From Macrotrachela quadricornifera (lineage: Eukaryota > Rotifera > Eurotatoria > Philodinida > Philodinidae): 64,000 nucleotides of DNA. The notes below the pieces were generated by a model. It was not told the DNA's origin, made no database searches, and saw nothing but the letters and a program-made list of their open reading frames with translations. The stretch is from positions 1 through 64,000 of the forward strand of contig JAJEKB010021859.1 of assembly GCA_022393335.1 (NCBI GenBank), written 5' to 3'. Positions 34,740 through 45,200 of the stretch are shown piece by piece. Within the stretch, counting starts at the first letter, position 1. The number at the start of each line of letters is the position of its first letter. Both the position numbers and the translations under genes were made by a program.

Positions 34740-36155
34740 TTGAGAAAATATGGAGCCAATATTGTTATAGGATGTAGCTAAACTAGGATTATTTTTAGGA
34801 AAAGTATTTTGAACAATTTCACGCGCTTTTTATAATCGTGGGGATTTGAATAATTGCCCCATTTTTGAATACGCTAAACCAATCCCATCATATGGAACAA
34901 TTGAATTGGGATGAATTGAAAAGGAAAATTCCTTATTGATTTCATCTGATCTTTCTTAAGGTTGAAGTGCTTCATCATATTTACTTTGACCATCATGAGT
35001 TCGTCTGAATTGATAATTGATAAACCCTTGTTCACTTTCATTATCTGTTTGATGCAGTAGTACTTTATACATTTGTTCAGCTTTGGTAAATTCATCAAAT
35101 TTTTTCCATAATTCTCCCAATTGATGCCATTTTTCTGTGATTAAATAAGCTCGCCTTTCGTATATGTTCATGTAAAGAAAGTAAATCTACAGGAGCGTCC
35201 TGGGTCAATATTAATTTCACTTCCCACAGATTTTTCTCTTCTGTTTCTCCCACATTTTCTATATGAAAGGCAGAATGGGTACAAAAAAACGATATCCATC
35301 TTCAGGTTTGGAAAAACTATAGTTTTTTTATGTATCTATTCGAAATCTCGTCTAGATAAAACTATAAACATTTCGAATGAAAAAGCTCATATAAATAATA
35401 ATGTCCATTTGCATGTATATAGTATGTAATGATCTGCTGAGCATTAAATAAACAAATGAATCTTTGGTATACCATTGGATGACTTCATAATGAGTGTGTA
35501 TTTTCAAATGATTGATAGTTTCTGATTCAATAGTATTTTCAATGGACTCTTTACGACAATAATCAAAAATTTTTTCTAAATGAATTCATTTAAAATCGAT
35601 AGTTAATCAAATTTCCATTAATACTTGAGCATACGTGAAATATTGGCCTGCTTGATTTAATCGTTTATTTGAGATGTCATCATTTAATGCAATAAAACTC
35701 ATCGACATGGTACTTTGATCCTAATTTCTAGTGATGTTTCGAAATAATTGACAAATAGGTTCTATTTCTATGGCAATATTCTCTATTTTAGAATATATGC
35801 CTTTGTATGCCCGTTGTTCATGTCGAGCCTTATCTTCAGAGAAAATATAAATTATATTAGCTTGTTGCATGTCATGTATATTTGGAACGATTATTTGAGC
35901 TAATGCACTGGATAGGATTATGAAGATTTTTTCTTCTTTGAGATTGATAATGAAATTGATGCATTTATCGACATCTGTAAATGTGTTGATATTTTTTATC
36001 ATTCTGCCCAAATTTACAAGCGTATCATGAGAATCACTATTATTATATTCATCAATATTTCTATCCAATGAGATAAGTACGAAATTTTGTTCCACACAAA
36101 TGTAAAATGCATTAAATGGTTTTATATTCTTTTTTTGCTTACTAAAATTTCTCAT
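34740..36155 (-). pseudogene. Decayed member of the rotifer ART/TPR protein family, ART domain missing
   Basis: Minus strand. An ATG at 36155 opens a 144-codon frame: NFVLISLDRNIDEYNNSD, then FTDVDKCINFIINLKEEKIF, IVPNIHDMQQANIIYIF and IEIEPICQLFRNITRN. This matches the N-terminal receiver-like region of a family in which it is followed by a linker, an arginine ADP-ribosyltransferase (ART) domain and tetratricopeptide repeats; that order is from my knowledge of bdelloid proteins. After a stop at 35721 the linker is readable in pieces (FALNDD-like start, then IDYCRKESIENT-like and QWYTKDSFVYLMLSRSL). The ART core is not found. The piece joining it to the TPRs (LTQDAPVDLLSLHEHIRKAS) is at about 35225-35155, then a frameshift to WHQLGELWKKFDEFTKAEQMY. 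Degenerate TPRs follow (GIGLAYSKMGQL, SLATSYNNIGSI) to about 34740. Deletion plus stops means no active enzyme. Confidence 0.75.
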
Positions 36156-36393
36156 TCTATTCTTTCGTTTATGCCATTATATCAGAAAATGGAAGAATCA
36201 ATAAATAAATTTAATGGTAGCGAAGGTAAGAACGAAAATATTCCGAGAAAATAAATCAGACATTTTCTTTACTTTTTTTTTCGTTTTCGATCTTTTGAAA
36301 AATCTTTTTCATTTTCTCCATGTTGTTTTGTTCATACGAATGAAAAAGTTACCTTTATTGTTTCAAAATATATTGAAGCAACATTCGTCAGTG

Positions 36394-36794
36394 GATTCAT
36401 CTAACGGATGGCCCATAATAAATGACTGCATTTTGCATTGCATATTTTATTTTCAAAGTACGTATTATTAAAAAAAACAAAATATACCAGAGGACGCAGC
36501 GCAAAAAGCGTTACAATTTGTACAAAACAGTTTGTTTTATATATGAAATAAGAAATAGAAGAATTTCTCGTTCATGTTGAAAAAAGGATACTATCACAAC
36601 AGTTAAAATTAATGGTACATAGTTTTGAAAAGAAAAAGCACATAATTAAAATAAGCTTTACTTTGTAGATTGTAGATCTTTTCAAGCTGCATCCTCTGAT
36701 ATATTTTGTTTTTTTTTAAAAAATACGTATTTTGAAACAAAAATATGCAATGCAAAGTGCAACCATTTGTTATGGGTCGTCCGTTATCTATCAA
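36394..36794. mobile_element. Palindromic (foldback or MITE-like) element
   Basis: Left arm 36394-36506 and right arm about 36688-36794 are inverted copies. Both contain a GCATTGCATATTTT-like core, TACGTATT, then AAAAACAAAATATA and CAGAGGA(C/T)GCAGC. Because the arms are homologous, both read out similar short peptides outward (left HCIFYFQSTYY, right HCIFLFQNTYF), which explains two apparent ORFs here. No transposase. A related sequence lies near 25420. Confidence 0.72.
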
Positions 36795-37073
36795 AGTATT
36801 ATAACAAGCCGAGAATATCGAAACCGAAACTAATATATTACATTTTTATAAATTATAAAAAATAAAATTTGCATTGCATCTCTGAATTTATTACGTCTTT
36901 TTTTTCGGACAATAGTTCTATTTCTCTAGAAACAACCACTAGAAGCATATGCTGTACATAAATGAACATATTTTCTTCAAAAACACATCGCATATAACAT
37001 CATCGATTACATGTAAGGGAAAGCCTTTCTTTTAACTTATGAGAGCAACAACACTAATCGACGCTCTTGTCCT

Positions 37074-38014
37074 CGATCTTTCCAGATTCTTGATTATCAA
37101 TCAAAATTCTTTTAAATCATGATATTCAGGCAAGGTTTCTTTTGAGAGGACTGAAAAAATGATTCTTACCAGAAGTTCAAGATGACAAGAAACTTGTCTG
37201 ATTACTCGAAAGTAATAGAATCAGACAAAAATCTTTTTCTTTTTCTCTCAGAAGAATCTTGCCTGATTGATCAAGAAAACAAGAATCTGGAAAAAGCCCA
37301 GAGGATATATATGTGATTTCTTGAAATTCAAACAAGCTTGTACGATCGTTAGTCATTCAATTATAATTATATAAGTGATAGTTTTACTTCATTTTGAATA
37401 AATAACTTTTCAAGATAATCGAACGTATTGAAAAGACGTCTACCGATTTTCTTTTTTATTCATTGTAGAGAGAAGAGTGTAATATATAGCAATGACTTTT
37501 TTTTCAAAGAATTGTATTTGTCATTAACATTTAGTTTTTCATTTGTAAAACTTTTTGTCTCATGGAAATTAACCAAGAAGATTCAAGTAATTTTTTTCAG
37601 CAATATTATTTCTAGTTTAAGTAGTAAAGATCTATACATATAATATTCTTTTTTTACAATTACCACCTCATACAGTAAAACAAAGGCGATGAAGAATACA
37701 TAGAAAACAACAAACACTCTTAACTCAATTACCATTACCTCTTCCAACTGCAAAACAAATTCTAGTAGCGAAACGAGATAATCATAGTGATGTAAAGACA
37801 GGCTCCATTTACATCGAGGGATATCAACTTAGTATTAGCATTAAACTAATGAAATGTTAATACTAAGCCGACATTCCTCCTCCCTTTGTATCACAAGAAT
37901 CAATCAAGAAAACAAGAATCGTGTCTGGCAATGAATTTCTTGTCCCGCCAGACAAGATTCGGTCTACACGAATCTTGACTGAAAATCAAGAAATTCAAGA
38001 ATCTGGAAAGATCG
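37074..38014. mobile_element. Possible TIR element between the two ART-type loci
   Basis: The left end CGATCTTTCCAGATTCTTGA is the exact reverse complement of the right end at 37995-38014. Further internal inverted or direct copies of CAAGAATCTGGAAA (about 37283-37296) and of AATCAATCAAGAAAACAAGA near 37901-37920 suggest a composite or nested structure. The 71-codon frame at 37428-37643 has no signature. It sits directly upstream of the WWE-ART gene, so it may lie in that gene's promoter. Confidence 0.55.
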
Positions 38015-38222
38015 TTGGTTAGTCCAAGTGTTGATTGCATATGTTTCCAATGACTTCTGCGTATTTATGCACAATTTAGTAGACAAATAAGTTAGAAAAA
38101 AAAATTCTGAAATCAATAAAGAATAATCAGATATTGTCTTGTGTGAATAAAAAAATATATAGTAGAACTCATTTGAATTTCACTTTTGTTTAGTTTAATT
38201 TTATATAAACGAGAAAATATCG

Positions 38223-39338
38223 ATGGGAAGTGGAGCATCTCAATCTAACAAAACTATTAACCGTGTTCGATGGATGTGGAAATCAAATGATAATCCATGG
38301 AACAAATCTCAATCAGTAGAATGGATTCCTTATTCGAATGTAGAAAACGCAATTATTGAAGAAGCATTTCTTTCTAAAAAGTCTCATGCCATGTTGAATA
38401 CTTATCATATTGATTTAAAACATATGATACAAATTGATAATAATGACATAAACAAACAAAGACCAGTTAAACGTTCATTAAATCATCATACACAAAGTAC
38501 TTTACGTGAAGAACGCTTCTTACCAAATCCTATAGCTCCTAAAACACCTTTTAGTAGTCATTATGGTTGGGTTTCAACTTTTATTATTGAAGTGAAAAAA
38601 TATCTTCAGCTTATCGAAGGACAATTACCTTCAAGAGATAAAACAATTGTTCCAAAAATTGTTGAACAAGCTGCTCTCGGTATTATTACAGAGGGAACAA
38701 AACAAGGACAAAAATTCGAAGCCGAATGGATGGCTAACAAATTAAGAGAAGAGAAAGATAATGGTATGAAAAAAATATGGAAATGTTGTGCTTATCTTTA
38801 TTCAATGAATACATTTCTTTATCGTAAAATAAATGAAACTATGAGATTAGTTGGACATCAAGAATATGAACATATTTGGCGTAGTCAAATTAGTATATTA
38901 GGACCATTTTGTTTACTTTTATGGGATGATCCTTTTAATAAAATACCAGTTACTCATGGACAATTTTTATATCGTGGAGCTAATTTATCTGATGATTTAA
39001 TTAACTCTTTTAAAGAATGTTCTCAAAGTACTGATCGAAGACGTTCATTTCAAGCATTTACTTCATGTAGTCGAAATAGAAAAAAAGCCGAAGAATTTGG
39101 TAACACACTTTTTATTATGAAAGTTAATTATGCTTATACTTCATATCTAAAACCATTATCCGAATATCCAGACGAAGAAGAAGAACTAGTTCAACCTGGT
39201 GTTTCCTTTACAATAGATCGTATCGATTTTGATAAATCAACAAATAAATATTTAATCTATCTTACACTTGAACATGATCAACATGGTAAGACTTACAAAT
39301 TAAATAGAATAATAATTAATAAAAAATATAAAAATTAA
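38223..39338 (+). CDS. WWE-domain arginine ADP-ribosyltransferase (ART)
   Basis: Single-exon gene of 371 residues with a clear ATG. Residues about 14-70 form a WWE-like domain (RWMWKSNDNPW, then VEWIPYSNVENAIIEEAF); WWE domains bind ADP-ribose chains or ubiquitin-system partners. Residues about 115-350 are an ARTC-type transferase that moves ADP-ribose from NAD+ to arginine. FLYRGANLS carries the NAD-binding arginine (about R251). FQAFTSCSRNRKKAEEFG supplies the S-T-S-like strand (about residues 276-283). YPDEEEELVQPGVSF gives the acidic ExE loop (about E319 and E321) with the following PG. All three R-S-E elements are present, so activity is plausible. The N-terminus MGSGAS fits an N-myristoylation signal, and no signal peptide is seen, so a cytosolic or membrane-inner-face enzyme is inferred. 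Promoter-side DNA holds a TIR element ending about 200 bp upstream. Substrate unknown. Confidence 0.88.
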   Translation: MGSGASQSNKTINRVRWMWKSNDNPWNKSQSVEWIPYSNVENAIIEEAFLSKKSHAMLNTYHIDLKHMIQIDNNDINKQRPVKRSLNHHTQSTLREERFLPNPIAPKTPFSSHYGWVSTFIIEVKKYLQLIEGQLPSRDKTIVPKIVEQAALGIITEGTKQGQKFEAEWMANKLREEKDNGMKKIWKCCAYLYSMNTFLYRKINETMRLVGHQEYEHIWRSQISILGPFCLLLWDDPFNKIPVTHGQFLYRGANLSDDLINSFKECSQSTDRRRSFQAFTSCSRNRKKAEEFGNTLFIMKVNYAYTSYLKPLSEYPDEEEELVQPGVSFTIDRIDFDKSTNKYLIYLTLEHDQHGKTYKLNRIIINKKYKN

Positions 39339-39573
39339 TTTAGAGGCTTATGACGATTTGCGACGTAACTTTATGGTATATCATGCTGATCCCAATACAC
39401 CTGGTCGAATTATTGATCTAACTGGTGGAAACAATCGTGATGATTATGTCAATCGAGATGGTACTCGTACTAAATTCGGTCCTATTACTCCATTGGATTA
39501 CGATAAAGATGAAAATGAATGCACTACGGATACTCCTGATCATGGTTCACTCTATGTTTCTCACATTAACTAA
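39339..39573 (+). pseudogene. Orphan exon-like ORF just after the ART gene
   Basis: An open frame of 75-77 codons follows the ART stop directly. It is preceded by AATTAATTTAG, which looks like a splice acceptor, and reads EAYDDLRRNFMVYHADPN, then GRIIDLTGGNNRDDYVNRDG and TDTPDHGSLYVSHIN before TAA. Composition is much less AT-rich than the flanks and the sequence is Asp/Gly/Thr-rich and folded-looking. There is no ATG at its start (the first Met is M12 or so; the frame otherwise opens with TTG). It could be the last exon of another gene carried here by rearrangement, an alternative last exon, or a pseudogene piece. I do not recognise the domain. Confidence 0.4.
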
Positions 39574-40558
39574 TTAAGATATTGTGCATTCATTTTCTGT
39601 GCTTTCTATATTTTCTATTGTAGTTAAACTAACGAAGCGTATTTTATGAGAACAAACAATTTAGAGCGTGAGGATGAATCAAGTAAACTATGCCGCGTTT
39701 TGATTCTGCTTAAGAATCTCATCAGGAAGTTAAGACTTAATTATAAACATAAATTCTGTTCTAATAATCACAAGATCACAAATAAAACCTTTATATTTAC
39801 AATTAATCTATACATATTCTTGGAGAAAAGATATAGGTATTGGTAAAACTATCTTCAAAGTAAATATAATTACCACAATACTCTGAGTATTTCGATCTGT
39901 TAATAGATTTCTATCAAGTGGTATATGGTTTGTACAAAGAGCAACATACAGAAAATAAGTGCATTATTAATATATGATTTATTTTTGTGAATAAAATAAT
40001 AAATGGCTTAATAAAAAAAAAAGAAACTTGAATTATTTTTTACTTTATTTAAACTTTTTTCACAGATTGTTGCAAGTTTAGTTATAAAATTGAAGCCATA
40101 AATAGTTTTACGATAAAAAAAATTTGAATATATTCATTCGGTTTTAATTAGTTGGATTGATTTTTTTTATCAATAGAACAAAGAAATCTGCTTTGAACTA
40201 TCCAACATAGATTTGTGAGATATATGAATTTTAAAAAAAATAACATGTTCAAGGTGTTCTGAAAATCATTTTTACTATCATATACATATCCTAATATTTG
40301 TCAAATTTCACAAATCTTGCAAATTTTTCTATTATCAATATTCATTGACAGTATGTCATACTTTACAAATCTCCAGATATATTGTCCAATGCTAACATTC
40401 ATGATATAGAGGGCGTTCATAAACAGAAAGAAAAAAAATCAATTTTTTCCTATTCGATAAAATATCGATCGAACAGAAAAGAAAAAAAAAATACATACAA
40501 GAATTAAAAGAAATGTAATAGATGTTTATTTTTGTTTTCTGTATAATATAAAATCAAT
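39574..40558. other. Intergenic, with a mariner-like terminal block
   Basis: Near 40093 the sequence AAGCCATAAATAG leads into TTTGAATATATTCATTCGG and TTTTTTTATCAATAG, the same order as in the mariner end at 15.3 kb and the MITE at 61.9 kb, so this is probably another truncated copy. Otherwise AT-rich and empty. The last part is the promoter side of the F-box gene. Confidence 0.45.
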
Positions 40559-42295
40559 ATGAAATTTGAATGTTTTCCTAATGAAATAATACTTGATATA
40601 TTCGAATATCTTAATGGTATTCATCTTCTTTGTGCTTTCCAAAATTTAAATTCTCGTTTAAATAAACTTCTAACAAATTTTTATAAATCTTACTATTTCG
40701 ATTTTCGTTTGATATCTAAAACAAATTTTAATATTATCTATCCAACATATCTTCCATTAATTCTTGATAAAATTCTTTCATTAAATTTATCTGATGATGA
40801 TGAAACACCAAATTTTTCTCAAATATTTCTTTCTTATCAATTAACTCTTGATAAATTTATTCATTTACAATCCCTTTCACTCTGTTCAATTCAATCTATT
40901 AATATATTAAATCAAATTATATTACAATGTCAACATCTTTCATATTTAACACATCTTAAATTAATTCAATGTCTTTTTAATAATGATGATAATCATTTAA
41001 TTAATAATATTTGGAGTTTATCAAAATTAATTTATTGTTATATAGATCATAGTGAATCAAAAGGAATATTTTTTTCTAAACTTTCAATCACATCATTATC
41101 GATAAAACATCTTTCAATAATGAATATTAACTGTGATTTTCATTATTTATCTTATGTTTTTCAACATACACCTAATCTTCACGAACTTTGTGCAACAATT
41201 ATATTTAATGAAAAAAGTGAAAAATTTCAAATTAATCTTCCATATTTAAATAAATTAATTCTTTCATATCATGGTTCAATAATAACATTAATGAATCTTT
41301 TTGAAAAAATGTTTAATTTACATTATTTAAAACTTTATACATCAAATATATTATTAAATGGATATGATTGGCAAAATTTTCTTATTAATTCATTTCCAAA
41401 TCTTAAAAATTTTCAATTAAAAATGAATTTTCAATTTCCTCAAAATTCTAATATAGAAAATAAAGTTAATGAATTACTTAATACATTTCAAACAGATTTT
41501 TGGTTAAAAAAATTTCAATATTTTATTCGATGTGATTGGAATCCATCAAATCCATTTAATCATGCTATATTATATACATTACCATATGGATTTAATGATT
41601 TTCATTTTATAAATGAATATTATACAAAATCAACTTGTATAAATAAAAATAATTATTGGTATTATAATAATGTTAAAATACTTCAATATGAAAATAATTT
41701 ATCAAATAATTTTATATATTTTCCTATTTGTTTTATAAATATAACACATCTTGAAATAATTCTTCCATTTAATGAACAATTTTTATTAAATATTCCATCA
41801 TTAGATAATTTAATATATCTTGATGTTACTTTATTACCTGGAAATTCTGTTTATTATCAATTACAAACATTACTTAATCGTTCAATAAATCTTTATTTAT
41901 TAAGATTTTCTCATTTATCTGATTTCGAAATAATTTTATTTAATATTATTAATAAATCAATTCGTCGATTAGATTTTTTTACAAAAGAATCTATGTTATA
42001 TAGTTGGTATTTTAATAGAGAACAATGTATTGCATTAGCTAATTCATCATTAGGACAACAATGTCAAACTCTTTTAATTGATATTGAAAAACGTACATAT
42101 ATTATTGATCTTATTAATAATATGTTAAATCTTCAATCATTAACATTTCAATGTAAAGATGATAAATGGAATAATAAAACATCAACATCAATAAATGATG
42201 AATTAGTTCGATGGTTAAAAGAACATTTACCATCTACATGTTCAATTTTTAGACATAGGAATCAAACTTCTATTATTCAAATATGGATTCGTTAA
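40559..42295 (+). CDS. F-box protein with leucine-rich body
   Basis: Single-exon gene, 578 residues, ATG start preceded by AT-rich leader. Residues about 1-45 form an F-box (FECFPNEIILDIFEYLNGI, then LLCAFQNLNSRLNKLL), which docks on Skp1 in SCF ubiquitin ligases. The rest is Leu/Asn/Ile-rich with recurring pieces such as LQSLSLCSIQSINILNQIIL, HLKLIQCLF and LKLYTSNILL, resembling divergent leucine-rich repeats that would recruit a substrate, without a strict period. The family is large in bdelloid rotifers, as I recall it, and members are usually intronless and of this length. The protein would act in the cytoplasm or nucleus. Very high AT at third positions matches the genome background. The C-terminus ends SIIQIWIR. 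Substrate unknown; the frame is uninterrupted, so probably functional. Confidence 0.86.
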   Translation: MKFECFPNEIILDIFEYLNGIHLLCAFQNLNSRLNKLLTNFYKSYYFDFRLISKTNFNIIYPTYLPLILDKILSLNLSDDDETPNFSQIFLSYQLTLDKFIHLQSLSLCSIQSINILNQIILQCQHLSYLTHLKLIQCLFNNDDNHLINNIWSLSKLIYCYIDHSESKGIFFSKLSITSLSIKHLSIMNINCDFHYLSYVFQHTPNLHELCATIIFNEKSEKFQINLPYLNKLILSYHGSIITLMNLFEKMFNLHYLKLYTSNILLNGYDWQNFLINSFPNLKNFQLKMNFQFPQNSNIENKVNELLNTFQTDFWLKKFQYFIRCDWNPSNPFNHAILYTLPYGFNDFHFINEYYTKSTCINKNNYWYYNNVKILQYENNLSNNFIYFPICFINITHLEIILPFNEQFLLNIPSLDNLIYLDVTLLPGNSVYYQLQTLLNRSINLYLLRFSHLSDFEIILFNIINKSIRRLDFFTKESMLYSWYFNREQCIALANSSLGQQCQTLLIDIEKRTYIIDLINNMLNLQSLTFQCKDDKWNNKTSTSINDELVRWLKEHLPSTCSIFRHRNQTSIIQIWIR

Positions 42296-45200
42296 GAAAT
42301 AGAAAGTGAAAGAACTTATTAATGCAGTTTGTTTGATGATACAATATATTGTGAAAAGAATAGTTGTCTTCTGAGAAATATTCATAGGAAGAAAAATGAT
42401 CTTTCTTATTTTTTTTTATTCCATTTTTTTAAAATTTATTATCATCATTTGTATTTTTTTTAACCATTAATTTAATATATTAATAAATTTGTTGTACATA
42501 ATCATTTAATTCCATACCATATATCTCGATAACTTTAAGAAACATTGATATTGATTATTCTCAAATGTTAAGATCTGATTAGTTCATACTTTTTTGTTTT
42601 GGTCATTAATACATGTATTGTTGCAGAAACTCTCCATGAAACACTTAGGATTATCTGAAAGTTTTGATAACATTAAACAAAATAATAAAAATGAAGAGAT
42701 AGTTTTACTTTTCAAGATAGTGGTCATTGTTATTTATGTCAACTTCGATCTATCTAACAATATGTTGAAAAGTTTTTTTAAATTATTTGTCTGAAAAAAA
42801 TTTTCCCTAGACTGAAAGGATAGGGTCTAGAAAACGGAATTCACCTGTGCCTGTCTGTCGGTAACGCGGTCAAAATGATCATTTGAAACTATAGTTCAAA
42901 TAAATATGGAGAAGACTATAACAATCATCTAACCACTATAATTTAAATTATTCGATCTGCATTGATTAAAATTGTGGATCATTATTTAATTATTTATTTT
43001 GATTGGATTGTTGTTCAATGCTGCATCAACAACTAAGTGCTTTATCAATAAATTAGAGTTTTATAAGCGAGTGTTAACATAAAATTCTAATAAATGAAAA
43101 TCATATTTTTTGAATAATGTGATCAAATTTTTGCGAATAGAAACAGCGCTTAAATAATATAATTATCAAAATTCGCATTGTTGCTTACAATATCATTGTA
43201 ATAATCCATAATAAAATATGAAAACGTTTTACGTAAAAGAGTAACAGCCAAACGGTCGTATACGTAACAGTTTATGATACCGGATGCACTGGGTTTTCAT
43301 ATTTGAGTTGTATTTTTCTCACAATTGGGGATCGATATTGATATGCATACAAAAAATGCTTATAGAGAGACAGTTTGAACCTCAAACAAGAAATTATATG
43401 AAATTATTTACAGAATATGATTTCTGTTTATCATGATTTTGTGTTCAAACTTACTTGTAAAATTCTAAATTATTGACAAACCACCTAGTTATTTATACAA
43501 CATTGAATAATAAATTAGTCAAAACAAATAATTAAATAATGATCGTCGTTTTTAGCCAGTGTGCTGCTGAATTAATTTAAAACATAATGACGCGGTGCTC
43601 TTTATGACCTTTTCCACAACTGTTGCAACTATATTTACCAGATAAACACTATTGTGTCAATCTAGGGCCAAGTGAATCGATAGTCGATGAATGTTACTTG
43701 TAGTTATCTTGGAAACACTAATAGTGATGGAATATAGATTTATTTTAGGTAGGTTAGTCGCAAGTAGATAAAAACAAGACTGTAGATCACAAGTATTATT
43801 CCCTAGACTATAGGGAGGGTCATATGAAAAAAAATAGTTTGTGTGTGTGTGTCAGGGTCAAAGGTCCAAAAACATGTTCTTAGAGAAAGCAACAAGAATC
43901 CCTAACTTTAAAAAAAATCGAATCTTAACATTTCATCAAAAGTTTTCCGGTTTGGGGAATCGAATGGTATAATCAGTTTTTGAATTTTTTCAAATAAATT
44001 TTTTCTTTCAATCAAAGTGAGGCTATATGAAAAATAGGAATCGAATTTCGTGTGTATCTTTGTTTATGGCAGGACATAGCGTGCAGGTTAAATAAGTGTA
44101 AGGTTACAAAATCAATTTTCGCAGTCTGGAAAATAATGCAATTAGAATTTTTTGATGTCGCACTTTGGGCCTAGCAGATTTTTTTGGCTCCAGGTTTCAT
44201 AGAAACGGATGTTTGCGAGCTCGATTTCTTCACCAATTAGGGTTTTTTAAGTCAGAAGTCAATCCATTAAAGGTTTTTGGTGTTCAGTTTTCAACCAATA
44301 AAAATGTTGAAGATGAAAAATCTACTCCATCATAGATTTTCAATGCTGGGTTTAGGGCACAATTAAGATTTTATCAGGCTGAAAATGCAATGAATCATAA
44401 TTTCGCGAGCTTGTGCTCTTTATAAATTACACTTTTTTAGGCCTAAATTTCAACTAATGATGATTTTTCTCTGTCGAGTACTTGACTAATTACATAAGTT
44501 TCAGGCTGGATATTTAAGTACTCAGAAATCTAATAATGCGTGATGTAAATAACGTTGTGCAACTAGTATGTCTAGACTGATCGTACAGGAAAATTGGAGA
44601 ACCGCAAGGATAAATAAAATAGATCGTACAGAGAAAGCTAAAAAGAACGAAGAAGTACGGATGCACAGACGAGCGGCTAGTAGTTCATTTCTATTATTAA
44701 TTAAAATCAAGTATGTTCGAGATTAATTAGGGGTTGTTCAAGCAGATTAAGGTTTACGAGGGAGCACCACTAGGTCTGTCGTTACTTTTGAATCGAGTAT
44801 ATGTCAAAGTAATAGACTTCAGTGAGCTATTAAACGCCCTCAAAGGATTTGGTTTCTCAAATCGTTCAAGCAGAGATATACAATTATTAGTGTTACTAGT
44901 TTGACTGTACTACTTTATATGATATCTTTAGTAAAATCTTCCAATCCGGTGCCAGTTTATATCACTAGTAAAGTAATCAATACTAATTAAGATCCTAAAA
45001 TGTGAAGACAGATCAATCCTCCTTATCGGATACATAAACTTGACTGAAGGGAGGATCATATGGAAAAAACTGAAAAGAGGTTGTGTGTGTGATTGTCTGT
45101 GGTAAGAGCAAAAGAACATTAAAGTTAAGATAAGTTTGTACTTTTACATGTACACTTGCACGCGGTTTTTTCAATAACTAGTCTTGAACTTATGAAGTGT

